From contig CAYZSU010000015.1 in NCBI GenBank assembly GCA_964480565.1, positions 1 to 37,911 of the forward strand: DNA of 37,911 bases, read 5' to 3'. Made by a program: the position numbers and the translations under genes. This DNA is from CAYZSU01 sp964480565. GTDB taxonomy: Bacteria; UBA10199; 2-02-FULL-44-16; JAAZCA01. Under the pieces are notes generated by a model. That model searched no databases and was not told the DNA's origin. It worked only from the letters and a program-made list of their open reading frames with translations. Below are positions 1-8,257 of this stretch, in pieces (position 1 is the stretch's first letter; each line of letters starts with the position of its first letter).

Positions 1-1
1 A

Positions 2-556
2 TCAGGTACAGCCACGGAAGGCGGCGGCAATGATTATACGATTACTGCATCGCCGGTGAGCATTTCTGCAGGCGATACTATTGCCACAATTACGATTACA
101 GTCAATGATGATGCACTCGATGAAATCAGTGAAACCGTGATCGTGACCATGGGCGCACCGACCAATGCCTCCCAAGGTGCGACGACTGTACATACCGCCA
201 CGATCGGTGACAATGATAGTTTACCTGATGTAGTGTTTACAGTTGCAAATCAATCAGGTGATGAAGATATAGGTAGCATGACAATAACCGCACAACTATC
301 TGAAATAAGTGGGCAGAATGTGAGCATTCCATTTAGCTTGTCAGGTACTGCCATTGAAGGTGATAGTAATGATTATACAATTACCGCATCACCAGTCAGT
401 ATTAGTGCGGGCGATACTACAACGACCATTACCATTACAGCAAATGACGATGCACTCGATGAAAGCAGTGAAACAGCAATTATTACTATGGGATTACCCA
501 CAAATGCCATCCAAGGTACAACCACAGCACATACAATTACAATTATGGATAATGAT
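2..556 (+). repeat. Young tandem duplication inside the Calx-beta array (2-217 and 341-556)
   Basis: Bases 2-217 and 341-556 encode 72-residue segments that match at 57 of 72 positions by my hand alignment. The offset is 339 nt (113 codons), one Calx-beta period. Both contain the motif NDYTITASPVSISAGD and end in DND. The downstream units (after 556) are far more diverged from one another. The two copies differ at many third codon positions, and the left one is the GC-richer. Confidence 0.8.
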
Positions 557-3500
557 GCCACGCCAACTATTTCAATCACAAGTGCCACTGTGTCTGAATC
601 AAATGAAAGTATTGATTTAACAGTATCACTGTCAGGCACATCTCAATCTATAATTACAGTCGATTACAATAGCCAAAACAATGACGCATTATCTGATTCA
701 GACTATACAAGTATTTCAAATACATTATCATGGAGCGCTGGAAATATGGATAGTCAATCCCTATCCATTCCAATCCTCAATGACCTTATTTCTGAAAATC
801 AGGAAACATTCTCTATCATACTTAGCAATGCATCCAATGCGACTATTTCTGAAAGTACATCAACTGTCACAATTACTGATGACGATACAAATAGCATTGT
901 TCTCACAGAATCAGGCAATAGTACTGAAGTGACAGAGGGATTAAATTCAGATACTGTCATGCTAGTTCTTACAAGCAAACCCACAAATTCAGTTACAATC
1001 GATGTTAGTGTCGACTCACAAGTTCTAATTGACTCGAATTCTGAACAAATTATATTTAATGATACAAATTGGAATATCCCGGTAACAATGACTATCACTC
1101 CAATTGACGATGATTATTATGAAGAAAATCATACAGGAAATATTGATTTCACAATCAGCTCAGATGATGATCAGTATAACAATCTAACAATTATTGGCAG
1201 CAATGAGAATTCATTAATTGCCAGTATAGTGGATAATGACAGCTATGGTATTAGCGTCACGCAGTCAAATGGATCTACTGAAATAGTTGAGGGAGGAAGT
1301 AGTGATAGTATTTCAATTGTACTCACTAGCCAACCATTTGATGATGTCACTATAGCGAGTAGTTATTCTCAATCTGGAAAAATTGATCAAATCTCTCCAG
1401 CCACAGTGACATTTACATCCGCAAATTGGAGTACTGCTCAGGAAATTATTCTCCACCCAGTGGATAATGATATTGTTGATGGCGCATCAGTAGAAACAGT
1501 ATCACTTAATGTGACAAGCAATGGTGATACGGATTATAATAGTGTCAGCCTAAATAATATATCAATAACCATCACAGATGATGATAGTGCAGGAATAACA
1601 ATTACTCACTCAAATAATGACACTGAAATTAGCGAAGATGGACGCACAGATACCATTGAAATTTCACTTACATCTGAACCATATCATGATGTAGTCATTT
1701 CATTTCTCTATACGGAGTCTCAGATAATATTTGAGCCCAATACTATAACACTTACTTCCAACAACTGGAATACTGTACAAGAAATTACAATCTCTGCAAT
1801 AGATGATCATGTAGACGAAGGTGAACATGCATCAACAGCAGTTGCACTACTCACTACAAGTGATAGTGATTATGAAAATTTATCAATTCAAGACATACCC
1901 ATTGCGATTATTGATAATGATGATGCAGACTTAGATATCAATGCCAATAGCACAATAAATACAGAAGGACAAAATGGTAGTTATAGTCTGCGATTAAATA
2001 GTGAGCCCACTGATACTGTATCCATCACTATTACATGTTCAGACAATATATTTGAGGATGATGTAATTCTCGATTTCTTGTCATCAGATTGGAATGTATA
2101 TCAAGATATACCATTTACAATAGCAGATAATGACTTGGTTGATGGTACACGCACACTAACATGCAATCATTTTTTGAGCAGCTTGGATACAAATTATAAT
2201 GGCATGGATATCGATGAAGACTTAACTATTTTCGATGATGATTCAGCAACAGGCCTATTAAGTAAATCTACATTATCAATTACAGAAGGAAATGCATTTT
2301 CCTATACAGCAGTGCTTGATAGCCAACCAGAAGATAGCGTTACTATTGATTTAAGTGATATCAACGGAATACGATTTATTCCAGAAACAATTATATTTCA
2401 TTCAGAAAATTGGAATACCTCTCAAACAATTGATGCTATTGTGCTTGAAAATAATAATGAAGATGGGAATAGAAGCATTTCAGTCAATCACCTTGCCTCC
2501 AGCAATGATAGTAATTTTAACAATATCAGCATTGGACTATTAAAAGTCACAATCACTGATGATGATAGTGATACAGAGGATAACTATGATGATGGCGTGA
2601 AACAGACAGATAATGGCATTGAATTAGTGCAATGTGCATCAAAACAATGCATTGCATCCAGCCAATATGAATGCACAATCAACGCAACTGAATGCAATGC
2701 CTTTGTATACAGTAATCTATGCAACTATACATGGAATCAACAAGATGGCGAAAACATCTCATATACATTAAACAATACTTATTCAATAACACTCGGTGTA
2801 TCTGAAGAAACAACAACATCCTCTGAATTTTATCTCACCGCTAATTGTAATAATATGCAAATGGCTTATTCATTTGCAGTAGAGCCGATTATACAAACAA
2901 CAACTGTGACAAGGCATACTGGCAGTATTTTGGAAAAACATTTAAATGCAGTCAGCGCTACAGGTGACTATGTTTACCATGATTATATAACTGATTCAAT
3001 GGGAGACAATATTGTCCGACTACGAACAAATAAGGGTTTAAGAGTTATCACATCCAATAATAGCCCTGATGCGATCAATGTACTTTATATCAGCGGATCA
3101 AGTGAAGATAGCTATATTATCATTTCAGATCCAGAATATGATAATAATCGTGGTATTATTATCTCAATCAATGAGGAGTTATTACCTGCCTCCATTTCTG
3201 AAATAGATATTACAGATTCATCGATTGAAAGTATTTCTGGTATCTCTATCATACAAGGGTCAAGTGCAAACTCTCAACTTGGCTATAAATTAAATACAGT
3301 CAGTTACAATACAATTAATTATATCGCAGCACTCACACCAGGCACAATATATGGATCTATTTATATACTCGATCCTATTGATTTAGAGGCCATGCATATT
3401 ATCAATGGTATTGAAAATGAAGAAATCAAATCCATAGTATTTGCAAGTGCGGATTTAGACAATAATAACTACTCAGATATATTGATAGGGCTGATTGCTA

Positions 3501-4327
3501 ATAGTAATTCAGCATCACAAAATACATATCCATCACTACCTATTGATGCTTCCATTCAGGCATCATCTGCAATCTTAAATGGTCTTCTATTTAACAATAC
3601 TATAGACACATTGCTAGACATTGATCATATCAATGATATTGAAATCGCAATTTCAAATGAAGACGATATTCAACAAATTATCAGTGGCAACTTTGATGGT
3701 GATCAAATTGAAGATATCATTCTAGTATCTAGTAATTATTGTCAAATATACATAATACAAGGCAGTGCTGACATTACAATCAACAGCATTATTGAACCTG
3801 CAATTACCTCTGAATGTGATGAAACATCTGAAATATCAAGTATTACTAGCAGTGATTTTACAGGTGATGAAATTGATGATATTGCAATATCATTTTCAAA
3901 TAGCAATAATGGAAATGGACGAATTTACATACTACCTGGACAACACATGCTCAATAGAGAAAGCTTCAGTTTTGATCAAGCAATTGAGTATATTGGTAGC
4001 GATGACACAAATATCGGTAACTGCCTTTTCTCAGGTGACTATAACGATGATGGTATTTCAGATCTCTATACATGCCTCAATGAAGATCGTAGCATGATTC
4101 TTGATATACATAGTAAAAGTATTATTACAAATATGGAAAATACATCGGGTTCTGCTCTAGCTGAAACAAGCTCTATTAGTGGAGATGCAAACTCATCATG
4201 CCGATTACAAATAATGAATACAACATATCATTCCTCACTGCCAAATTTAATCGCATTGATTATAATATCCATTTATATGATCATTCGTAAGAAAAAATTA
4301 TCTTGTAGACCCGCTATGTTCAGGTAA
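2..4327 (+). CDS. Giant Calx-beta / FG-GAP repeat surface protein, 3' part (5' end outside window)
   Basis: The reading frame is open from base 2, so the gene enters from the left; 1441 residues are visible and no start can be assigned. About eight Calx-beta-like units of roughly 110 residues, most closing with DND or DDD, run to about base 2570. A Cys-rich, N-glycosylation-like Asn/Thr-rich segment follows (about 2610-2890). Next come FG-GAP/integrin-alpha-like units with Ca-loop patterns such as DLDNNNYSD (near 3460), DGDQIED (near 3700), TGDEIDD (near 3860) and GDYNDDGISD (near 4035). The C-terminus has a Cys (4199-4201), a hydrophobic helix (4238-4285) and a basic RKKK tail. Such domains are typical of Ca-binding extracellular adhesins or surface proteins. 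Substrate and partner are unknown. It converges on, and overlaps by 30 nt, the minus-strand TlpA-like gene. The first 240 bases are distinctly GC-richer than the rest. Confidence 0.85.
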   Translation, partial: SGTATEGGGNDYTITASPVSISAGDTIATITITVNDDALDEISETVIVTMGAPTNASQGATTVHTATIGDNDSLPDVVFTVANQSGDEDIGSMTITAQLSEISGQNVSIPFSLSGTAIEGDSNDYTITASPVSISAGDTTTTITITANDDALDESSETAIITMGLPTNAIQGTTTAHTITIMDNDATPTISITSATVSESNESIDLTVSLSGTSQSIITVDYNSQNNDALSDSDYTSISNTLSWSAGNMDSQSLSIPILNDLISENQETFSIILSNASNATISESTSTVTITDDDTNSIVLTESGNSTEVTEGLNSDTVMLVLTSKPTNSVTIDVSVDSQVLIDSNSEQIIFNDTNWNIPVTMTITPIDDDYYEENHTGNIDFTISSDDDQYNNLTIIGSNENSLIASIVDNDSYGISVTQSNGSTEIVEGGSSDSISIVLTSQPFDDVTIASSYSQSGKIDQISPATVTFTSANWSTAQEIILHPVDNDIVDGASVETVSLNVTSNGDTDYNSVSLNNISITITDDDSAGITITHSNNDTEISEDGRTDTIEISLTSEPYHDVVISFLYTESQIIFEPNTITLTSNNWNTVQEITISAIDDHVDEGEHASTAVALLTTSDSDYENLSIQDIPIAIIDNDDADLDINANSTINTEGQNGSYSLRLNSEPTDTVSITITCSDNIFEDDVILDFLSSDWNVYQDIPFTIADNDLVDGTRTLTCNHFLSSLDTNYNGMDIDEDLTIFDDDSATGLLSKSTLSITEGNAFSYTAVLDSQPEDSVTIDLSDINGIRFIPETIIFHSENWNTSQTIDAIVLENNNEDGNRSISVNHLASSNDSNFNNISIGLLKVTITDDDSDTEDNYDDGVKQTDNGIELVQCASKQCIASSQYECTINATECNAFVYSNLCNYTWNQQDGENISYTLNNTYSITLGVSEETTTSSEFYLTANCNNMQMAYSFAVEPIIQTTTVTRHTGSILEKHLNAVSATGDYVYHDYITDSMGDNIVRLRTNKGLRVITSNNSPDAINVLYISGSSEDSYIIISDPEYDNNRGIIISINEELLPASISEIDITDSSIESISGISIIQGSSANSQLGYKLNTVSYNTINYIAALTPGTIYGSIYILDPIDLEAMHIINGIENEEIKSIVFASADLDNNNYSDILIGLIANSNSASQNTYPSLPIDASIQASSAILNGLLFNNTIDTLLDIDHINDIEIAISNEDDIQQIISGNFDGDQIEDIILVSSNYCQIYIIQGSADITINSIIEPAITSECDETSEISSITSSDFTGDEIDDIAISFSNSNNGNGRIYILPGQHMLNRESFSFDQAIEYIGSDDTNIGNCLFSGDYNDDGISDLYTCLNEDRSMILDIHSKSIITNMENTSGSALAETSSISGDANSSCRLQIMNTTYHSSLPNLIALIIISIYMIIRKKKLSCRPAMFR

Positions 4328-4831
4328 AGAAAAGGTCTTAATATCCTCAAGAATAGATTCATTATTTAAATCCATTGTCCCTGAATAATGATGATACACT
4401 GTTTTTTCTGGTAAAACTAACACAGTTGATGGAATGCCATCAACTTTATAATTATCTGCAATCTGACCAGATATATCATCAACAAATATCACATAATCAG
4501 GAAATACTGATTTTACTTTTTCAACAGCTACAGGATCATCCTGAACAGCTACCATAATTTGAGTAATACCCTGATCATGAAGCCATTTACTTTTTGAAAT
4601 CAACTGTGGCAATTCCCTTTTGCACTCTGGACACCATGTAGCCCAAAAATGAATGTACAGATATGAAGATAATGCATATAGAGAAGAATATTGCTGGCCT
4701 TGATAGGATAATGGAAAATCAGGTGCAGATTCACCTTTTTTTAATCCCTCTGATGATGAAAAAACAGCTATCATATAGAATATGATAGCTGCAATAAATA
4801 TACTATTTCTAACAATACGGCGCTTAATCAT
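4298..4831 (-). CDS. TlpA/ResA-like membrane-anchored thiol-disulfide oxidoreductase
   Basis: This 177-residue protein has a basic N-terminus followed by a hydrophobic segment (about residues 9-26), which looks like a signal anchor or signal peptide. A thioredoxin fold follows, with the active site WCPEC (residues 66-70, Cys67 and Cys70) and the cis-proline motif GIPST (Pro134). This matches periplasmic TlpA/ResA/CcmG-type reductants rather than cytoplasmic thioredoxin. The specific substrate is not shown by the sequence. The start lies only 5 nt after the rplQ stop with no clear Shine-Dalgarno, so it is probably read through from the alpha operon, perhaps by translational coupling. Its last 30 nt overlap the 3' end of the convergent Calx-beta gene. 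Confidence 0.85.
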   Translation of the reverse strand: MIKRRIVRNSIFIAAIIFYMIAVFSSSEGLKKGESAPDFPLSYQGQQYSSLYALSSYLYIHFWATWCPECKRELPQLISKSKWLHDQGITQIMVAVQDDPVAVEKVKSVFPDYVIFVDDISGQIADNYKVDGIPSTVLVLPEKTVYHHYSGTMDLNNESILEDIKTFSLPEHSGSTR

Positions 4832-4836
4832 GATAA

Positions 4837-5340
4837 CTATTCAGCAGAAGTAACATCATCTACAGATTCAACTGCTTTAGTATCAACAACAGCTGCATCT
4901 TCCTTTGCTACGACCTCTTTCTTAGTAGATTTATCAGATCCTTTTTTAACTGTTTTTTTCTTTTTTGAAACTACTTTTTCTACTTCCTGAGGTAAGTACT
5001 CAATTACTGCCATAGGTGCACAATCACCATGCCGTTCACCTAACTTATAAATACGAGTATATCCGCCATTTCTAGCTGAAAAACGTGGTGCCACATCATC
5101 AAATAATTTTTTTGCAGCATCTTTATCGCGGATTATTGCAATTACCCGACGTCTTGCCTCAACACTTTGTTTTTTACCCAATGTCACTAGCCTATCAGCT
5201 ATCCGGCGTAATTCTTTAGCTTTTGGTAACGTTGTTTCAATACGATTGTATTTTAATAATGACGATGCCATATTAGCAAACATTGCTTTACGATGTGCTG
5301 ATGTTCTGCCTAGCTTTCTTTTATCAACATGATGTCTCAT
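4837..5340 (-). CDS. rplQ: 50S ribosomal protein L17
   Basis: The N-terminus (MRHHVDKRKLGR...HRKAMFANM) is the L17 signature. The 167-residue protein is longer than the usual 120-130 because of a tail of about 50 residues rich in Lys, Val, Asp and Glu (KKKKTVKKGSDKSTKKE onward). The core binds 23S rRNA at the exit-tunnel side of the large subunit. A GAGAGG ribosome binding site precedes the ATG, and rpoA ends 23 nt upstream, the standard alpha-operon order. The acidic end of the tail is likely disordered. Confidence 0.97.
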   Translation of the reverse strand: MRHHVDKRKLGRTSAHRKAMFANMASSLLKYNRIETTLPKAKELRRIADRLVTLGKKQSVEARRRVIAIIRDKDAAKKLFDDVAPRFSARNGGYTRIYKLGERHGDCAPMAVIEYLPQEVEKVVSKKKKTVKKGSDKSTKKEVVAKEDAAVVDTKAVESVDDVTSAE

Positions 5341-5363
5341 CGATAACCTCTCACCCTTCTATA

Positions 5364-6380
5364 TTAGTCCAAATCCAATATTGGCGGAAGATTTGATGCC
5401 AAATCTTCAACTTGAAAACCTTCCAAATTCATCCCTAGGGATAATCCCATATTACTTAAAATATCTTTAATTTCATTTAATGATTTTCTACCAAAATTCT
5501 TTGTTTTTAACATTTCCGACTCTGTTCGCTGACAAAGTTCACCAATAAACTTGATATTTGCATTTTGCAAACAATTCGCAGAACGAACAGATAATTCCAA
5601 TTCTTCAACACGGCGAAATAAATTCTCATTTAATGCAGGCCGTGTATCTTTTTTATCCTCAAGAATAGGTTCATTTTTTTCTTCAAAATTGATAAAAATC
5701 TGTAACTGCTCTTTTAATATTTTAGCTGAAAAGGCAAGTGCATCATCAGGTCGTACAGATCCATCTGTCCATATTTCCATGCTTAATTTATCAAAATCAG
5801 TACGTTGACCTAAACGTGCATTTGTTACATTATAATTGCAACGAACTACAGGGGAATGGATAGAATCCAATGCAATTGTTCCAATAGGATCTTCCTCTGA
5901 CTTATTTTGCTCAGCAGCTAAATAGCCTTTATTCATTTTTACTGTAAACTCACCCTTCAATACACCAGAGCTTCCCACAGTCGCAATATGCAAGTCAGGG
6001 TTTAATATTTCAACTTTATCTGAAGTAATAAAATCAGCAGCTGTTACTTCTTTCTTCCCTGAAATATCAAGGCGAATAACATCAGAATCACCCTCATGTA
6101 ACTTTAAACGAACTTGCTTCAAATTCAATACAACATCAGTAATATCTTCAGTCACACCTTCAATATTTGTAAATTCATGTAAAACACCATCTACTTTCAT
6201 TGATGCAATTGCCGCACCTTGAAGCGATGAAAGTAAAATCCGTCGAAGTGAATTACCAATAGTAATTCCCAAACCGCGTTCTAAAGGACTCGCAATAAAC
6301 TTACCATAAGAGTCTGTGATCTTTGCACTATCAAAAGCCAAAACCTTTGGACTTATGATATTTCTCCAATTTCGATACAT
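5364..6380 (-). CDS. rpoA: DNA-directed RNA polymerase subunit alpha
   Basis: This is the 338-residue alpha subunit that nucleates RNA polymerase assembly. The N-terminal dimerisation domain carries the signature SPLERGLGITIGNSLRRILL. The C-terminal domain (about residues 255-325) has the helix-hairpin-helix pattern with CLQNANIKFIGEL and TKNFGRKSLNEIK, used for UP-element and activator contact. I chose the ATG at 6380, which gives MYRNWRNIIS, because AAGGAGAT lies 5 nt upstream. An in-frame extension up to 6422 has no such site. It sits between rpsD and rplQ as in most bacteria. Confidence 0.97.
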   Translation of the reverse strand: MYRNWRNIISPKVLAFDSAKITDSYGKFIASPLERGLGITIGNSLRRILLSSLQGAAIASMKVDGVLHEFTNIEGVTEDITDVVLNLKQVRLKLHEGDSDVIRLDISGKKEVTAADFITSDKVEILNPDLHIATVGSSGVLKGEFTVKMNKGYLAAEQNKSEEDPIGTIALDSIHSPVVRCNYNVTNARLGQRTDFDKLSMEIWTDGSVRPDDALAFSAKILKEQLQIFINFEEKNEPILEDKKDTRPALNENLFRRVEELELSVRSANCLQNANIKFIGELCQRTESEMLKTKNFGRKSLNEIKDILSNMGLSLGMNLEGFQVEDLASNLPPILDLD

Positions 6381-6437
6381 ATTAATCTCCTTACACCACC
6401 ACTCCTCTGACTGAGGCACCACGGCATTAAAAGATGA

Positions 6438-7067
6438 TTATTTTGAATATAATTCAACAATCAATTGTTCTTGTATTGGTAAGTTAAGCTGACCTCTATT
6501 AGGATAACTGACAACTTTAGCTTCCATTTTTTCTTTCTCCAAGCTGAGCCACTCAGGAACACCGCGTCGATCAACAGCTTCTATAGATTCATTAATAACT
6601 TGAATTTTACTTGGCGAATTAGCGACGGTAACCGTATCACCCTGTTTGACTAAGTATGATGGAATATCCACAGTAATTCCATTTACTACAAAATGACCAT
6701 GTCGCACTAAATGACGAGCCTGATTACGAGATCTAGCAAATCCCATGCGATATATCATATTATCCAAACGACGTTCCAGAAACAAAATTAAATTATCACC
6801 TGTAACGCCTTTCATTTTATCTGCTAAAGTAAAATACTTACGAAATTGCTTTTCAAGAACACCGTACATTTGTTTTGCACGTTGTTTTTCACGCAATTGA
6901 AGCCCATAATCAGACAATTTACGTCGGCGTCGTTGACCATGGCATCCGGGTCCGTAAGGACGCCTTTCAAATGCACATTTATCTGTAAAACATCTGTCGC
7001 CTTTTAAAAATAATTTCATTGATTCCCGACGACATTGACGGCAAACAGGTTCTCTATTTCTTGCCAT
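6438..7067 (-). CDS. rpsD: 30S ribosomal protein S4, zinc-binding form
   Basis: This 209-residue primary 16S rRNA-binding protein nucleates assembly of the 30S body. Four cysteines near the N-terminus (Cys9, Cys12, Cys26, Cys31) form the zinc knuckle of the C+ type of S4, which enteric bacteria have lost. The S4 RNA-binding domain (RRLDNMIYRMGFARSRNQAR and what follows, about residues 98-160) is intact. It lies 12 nt after rpsK and 57 nt before rpoA. In E. coli S4 represses the alpha operon by binding a leader pseudoknot; I did not identify one here. Confidence 0.97.
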   Translation of the reverse strand: MARNREPVCRQCRRESMKLFLKGDRCFTDKCAFERRPYGPGCHGQRRRRKLSDYGLQLREKQRAKQMYGVLEKQFRKYFTLADKMKGVTGDNLILFLERRLDNMIYRMGFARSRNQARHLVRHGHFVVNGITVDIPSYLVKQGDTVTVANSPSKIQVINESIEAVDRRGVPEWLSLEKEKMEAKVVSYPNRGQLNLPIQEQLIVELYSK

Positions 7068-7079
7068 TTTATTCCTCCA

Positions 7080-7475
7080 TTATACGCGGCGACGCTTTGG
7101 TGGGCGACATCCATTATGCGGAATTGGTGTAATATCACGAATTCCTGTTACACGAATTCCTGTCTTAGAAAGAGCCCTAACCGCAGATTCTCGTCCTGCT
7201 CCAGGCCCTTTTACTAATACGTTTGCAGATCGCAACCCATGGTCATATGCTTTTCTCAATGCATCTTCTGCAGCAAGTTGAGCTGCAAATGGTGTATTCT
7301 TACGTGAGCCCTTAAACCCACAGACACCTGATGCAGACCATGAAATAACATTACCCATTTGATCGCTCACCGTTACTATTGTATTATTAAATGTTGAATT
7401 TATATGTACCGTACCTACAGGAACATTCTTTTTTATTTTTCTACGTGTGCGGCGAGCACCTTTTTTTTCTGCCAT
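7080..7475 (-). CDS. rpsK: 30S ribosomal protein S11
   Basis: The 131-residue product shows the S11 landmarks: a basic N-terminus, VHINSTFNNTIVTVSD, GFKGSRKNTPFAAQLAAEDA and the C-terminal GCRPPKRRRV. S11 sits on the 30S platform near the E site and contacts the Shine-Dalgarno helix region. Length is normal. It follows rpsM by 25 nt and precedes rpsD by 12 nt. Confidence 0.97.
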   Translation of the reverse strand: MAEKKGARRTRRKIKKNVPVGTVHINSTFNNTIVTVSDQMGNVISWSASGVCGFKGSRKNTPFAAQLAAEDALRKAYDHGLRSANVLVKGPGAGRESAVRALSKTGIRVTGIRDITPIPHNGCRPPKRRRV

Positions 7476-7500
7476 ATAGCCCCTCTACATTCTTCAACTA

Positions 7501-7878
7501 TTATTTAGTCGCTTTTTTCTTTCCAGCAATTGCAACTCGTTTTCCACCTTTTGCAGTTCTCGCATTAGTATTTGACCGTTGACCTCGACAAGGCAATTTA
7601 CGAATATGCCGCATCCCACGATAAGCACCTAAATCCTTAAGACGTTTAATATTCAGTTGTATTTGACGTCTTAAATCACCCTCTACTTGATAGTTTTCAA
7701 GGAGTCCACGCAACCGTGTCAACTGAGCTTCATCTAAATTATCTGCGCGAATACTTTGGTCAATATCTGCTGATTCTAAAATACGTTTCGCAATAGTTGG
7801 CCCAATACCGTAAATATAACGAAGTGAAATAGCTATTCGTTTTTTTCCTGGTATATCTACACCTGCTATTCTGGGCAT
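7501..7878 (-). CDS. rpsM: 30S ribosomal protein S13
   Basis: This 125-residue protein begins MPRIAGVDIPGKKRIAISLRY and has the GAYRGMRHIRKLPCRGQR segment and a basic C-terminal tail (KKKATK). These are diagnostic of S13, the small-subunit head protein that contacts the P-site tRNA and bridges to L5. AAGGAAG lies ahead of the ATG. It is the first gene of the alpha set, 21 nt after rpmJ. Confidence 0.97.
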   Translation of the reverse strand: MPRIAGVDIPGKKRIAISLRYIYGIGPTIAKRILESADIDQSIRADNLDEAQLTRLRGLLENYQVEGDLRRQIQLNIKRLKDLGAYRGMRHIRKLPCRGQRSNTNARTAKGGKRVAIAGKKKATK

Positions 7879-7899
7879 AATATTCTTCCTTTCCTGAAA

Positions 7900-8013
7900 T
7901 TACCCTTGTCTTTGTTTATGCTTAGGGTTTGAGCAAATTACTCGGATAACACCTTTTCGCTTAATCACTTTACATTTATCACATATTTTTTTTACTGACG
8001 ATCTAACTTTCAT
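7900..8013 (-). CDS. rpmJ: 50S ribosomal protein L36, zinc-binding form
   Basis: I translated this 37-residue gene by hand: it begins MKVRSSVKKICDKCK and ends NPKHKQRQG. The Cys11, Cys14, Cys27, His32 pattern is the zinc ribbon of the C+ (rpmJ) form rather than the zinc-free paralogue. L36 is a late-assembly large-subunit protein bound near 23S domains II/V. It lies between infA and rpsM, its common position, with gaps of 14 and 21 nt. Confidence 0.96.
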   Translation of the reverse strand: MKVRSSVKKICDKCKVIKRKGVIRVICSNPKHKQRQG

Positions 8014-8027
8014 TTGTCTTCCTCCGC

Positions 8028-8246
8028 TTACTTCGTTCGATAGACAATTCGTCCCCGAGACAAATCATATGGTGATAATTCCACAGTTACTTTATCACCT
8101 GGTAAAATTTTTATAAAATGCATACGCATTTTTCCTGATACATGGGCCAGAACTTTATGTCCATTTGGTAGTTCAACTTTAAACATTGCATTTGGCAATG
8201 TTTCCAGGACTTTTCCCTCAACTTGTATTGTGTCCTGCTTAGCCAT
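8028..8246 (-). CDS. infA: Translation initiation factor IF-1
   Basis: The protein has 72 residues, the canonical length, with a single OB/S1 fold: MAKQDTIQVEGKVLETLPNA at the start and ILPGDKVTVELSPYDLSRGR in the second half. IF-1 occupies the 30S A site during initiation and assists IF-2 and IF-3. A strong GGAGG lies a few nucleotides before the ATG. It is placed between map and rpmJ, as in many bacteria outside the enterics. Confidence 0.97.
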   Translation of the reverse strand: MAKQDTIQVEGKVLETLPNAMFKVELPNGHKVLAHVSGKMRMHFIKILPGDKVTVELSPYDLSRGRIVYRTK

Positions 8247-8257
8247 AGGCCTCCAAT

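Noticed and set aside
4306..4352. AGACC...GGTCT pairing around the convergent stops as a bidirectional terminator
   Set aside because: Only five pairs with a loop of over 20 bases; too weak to call, although T6 follows the minus-strand stop.
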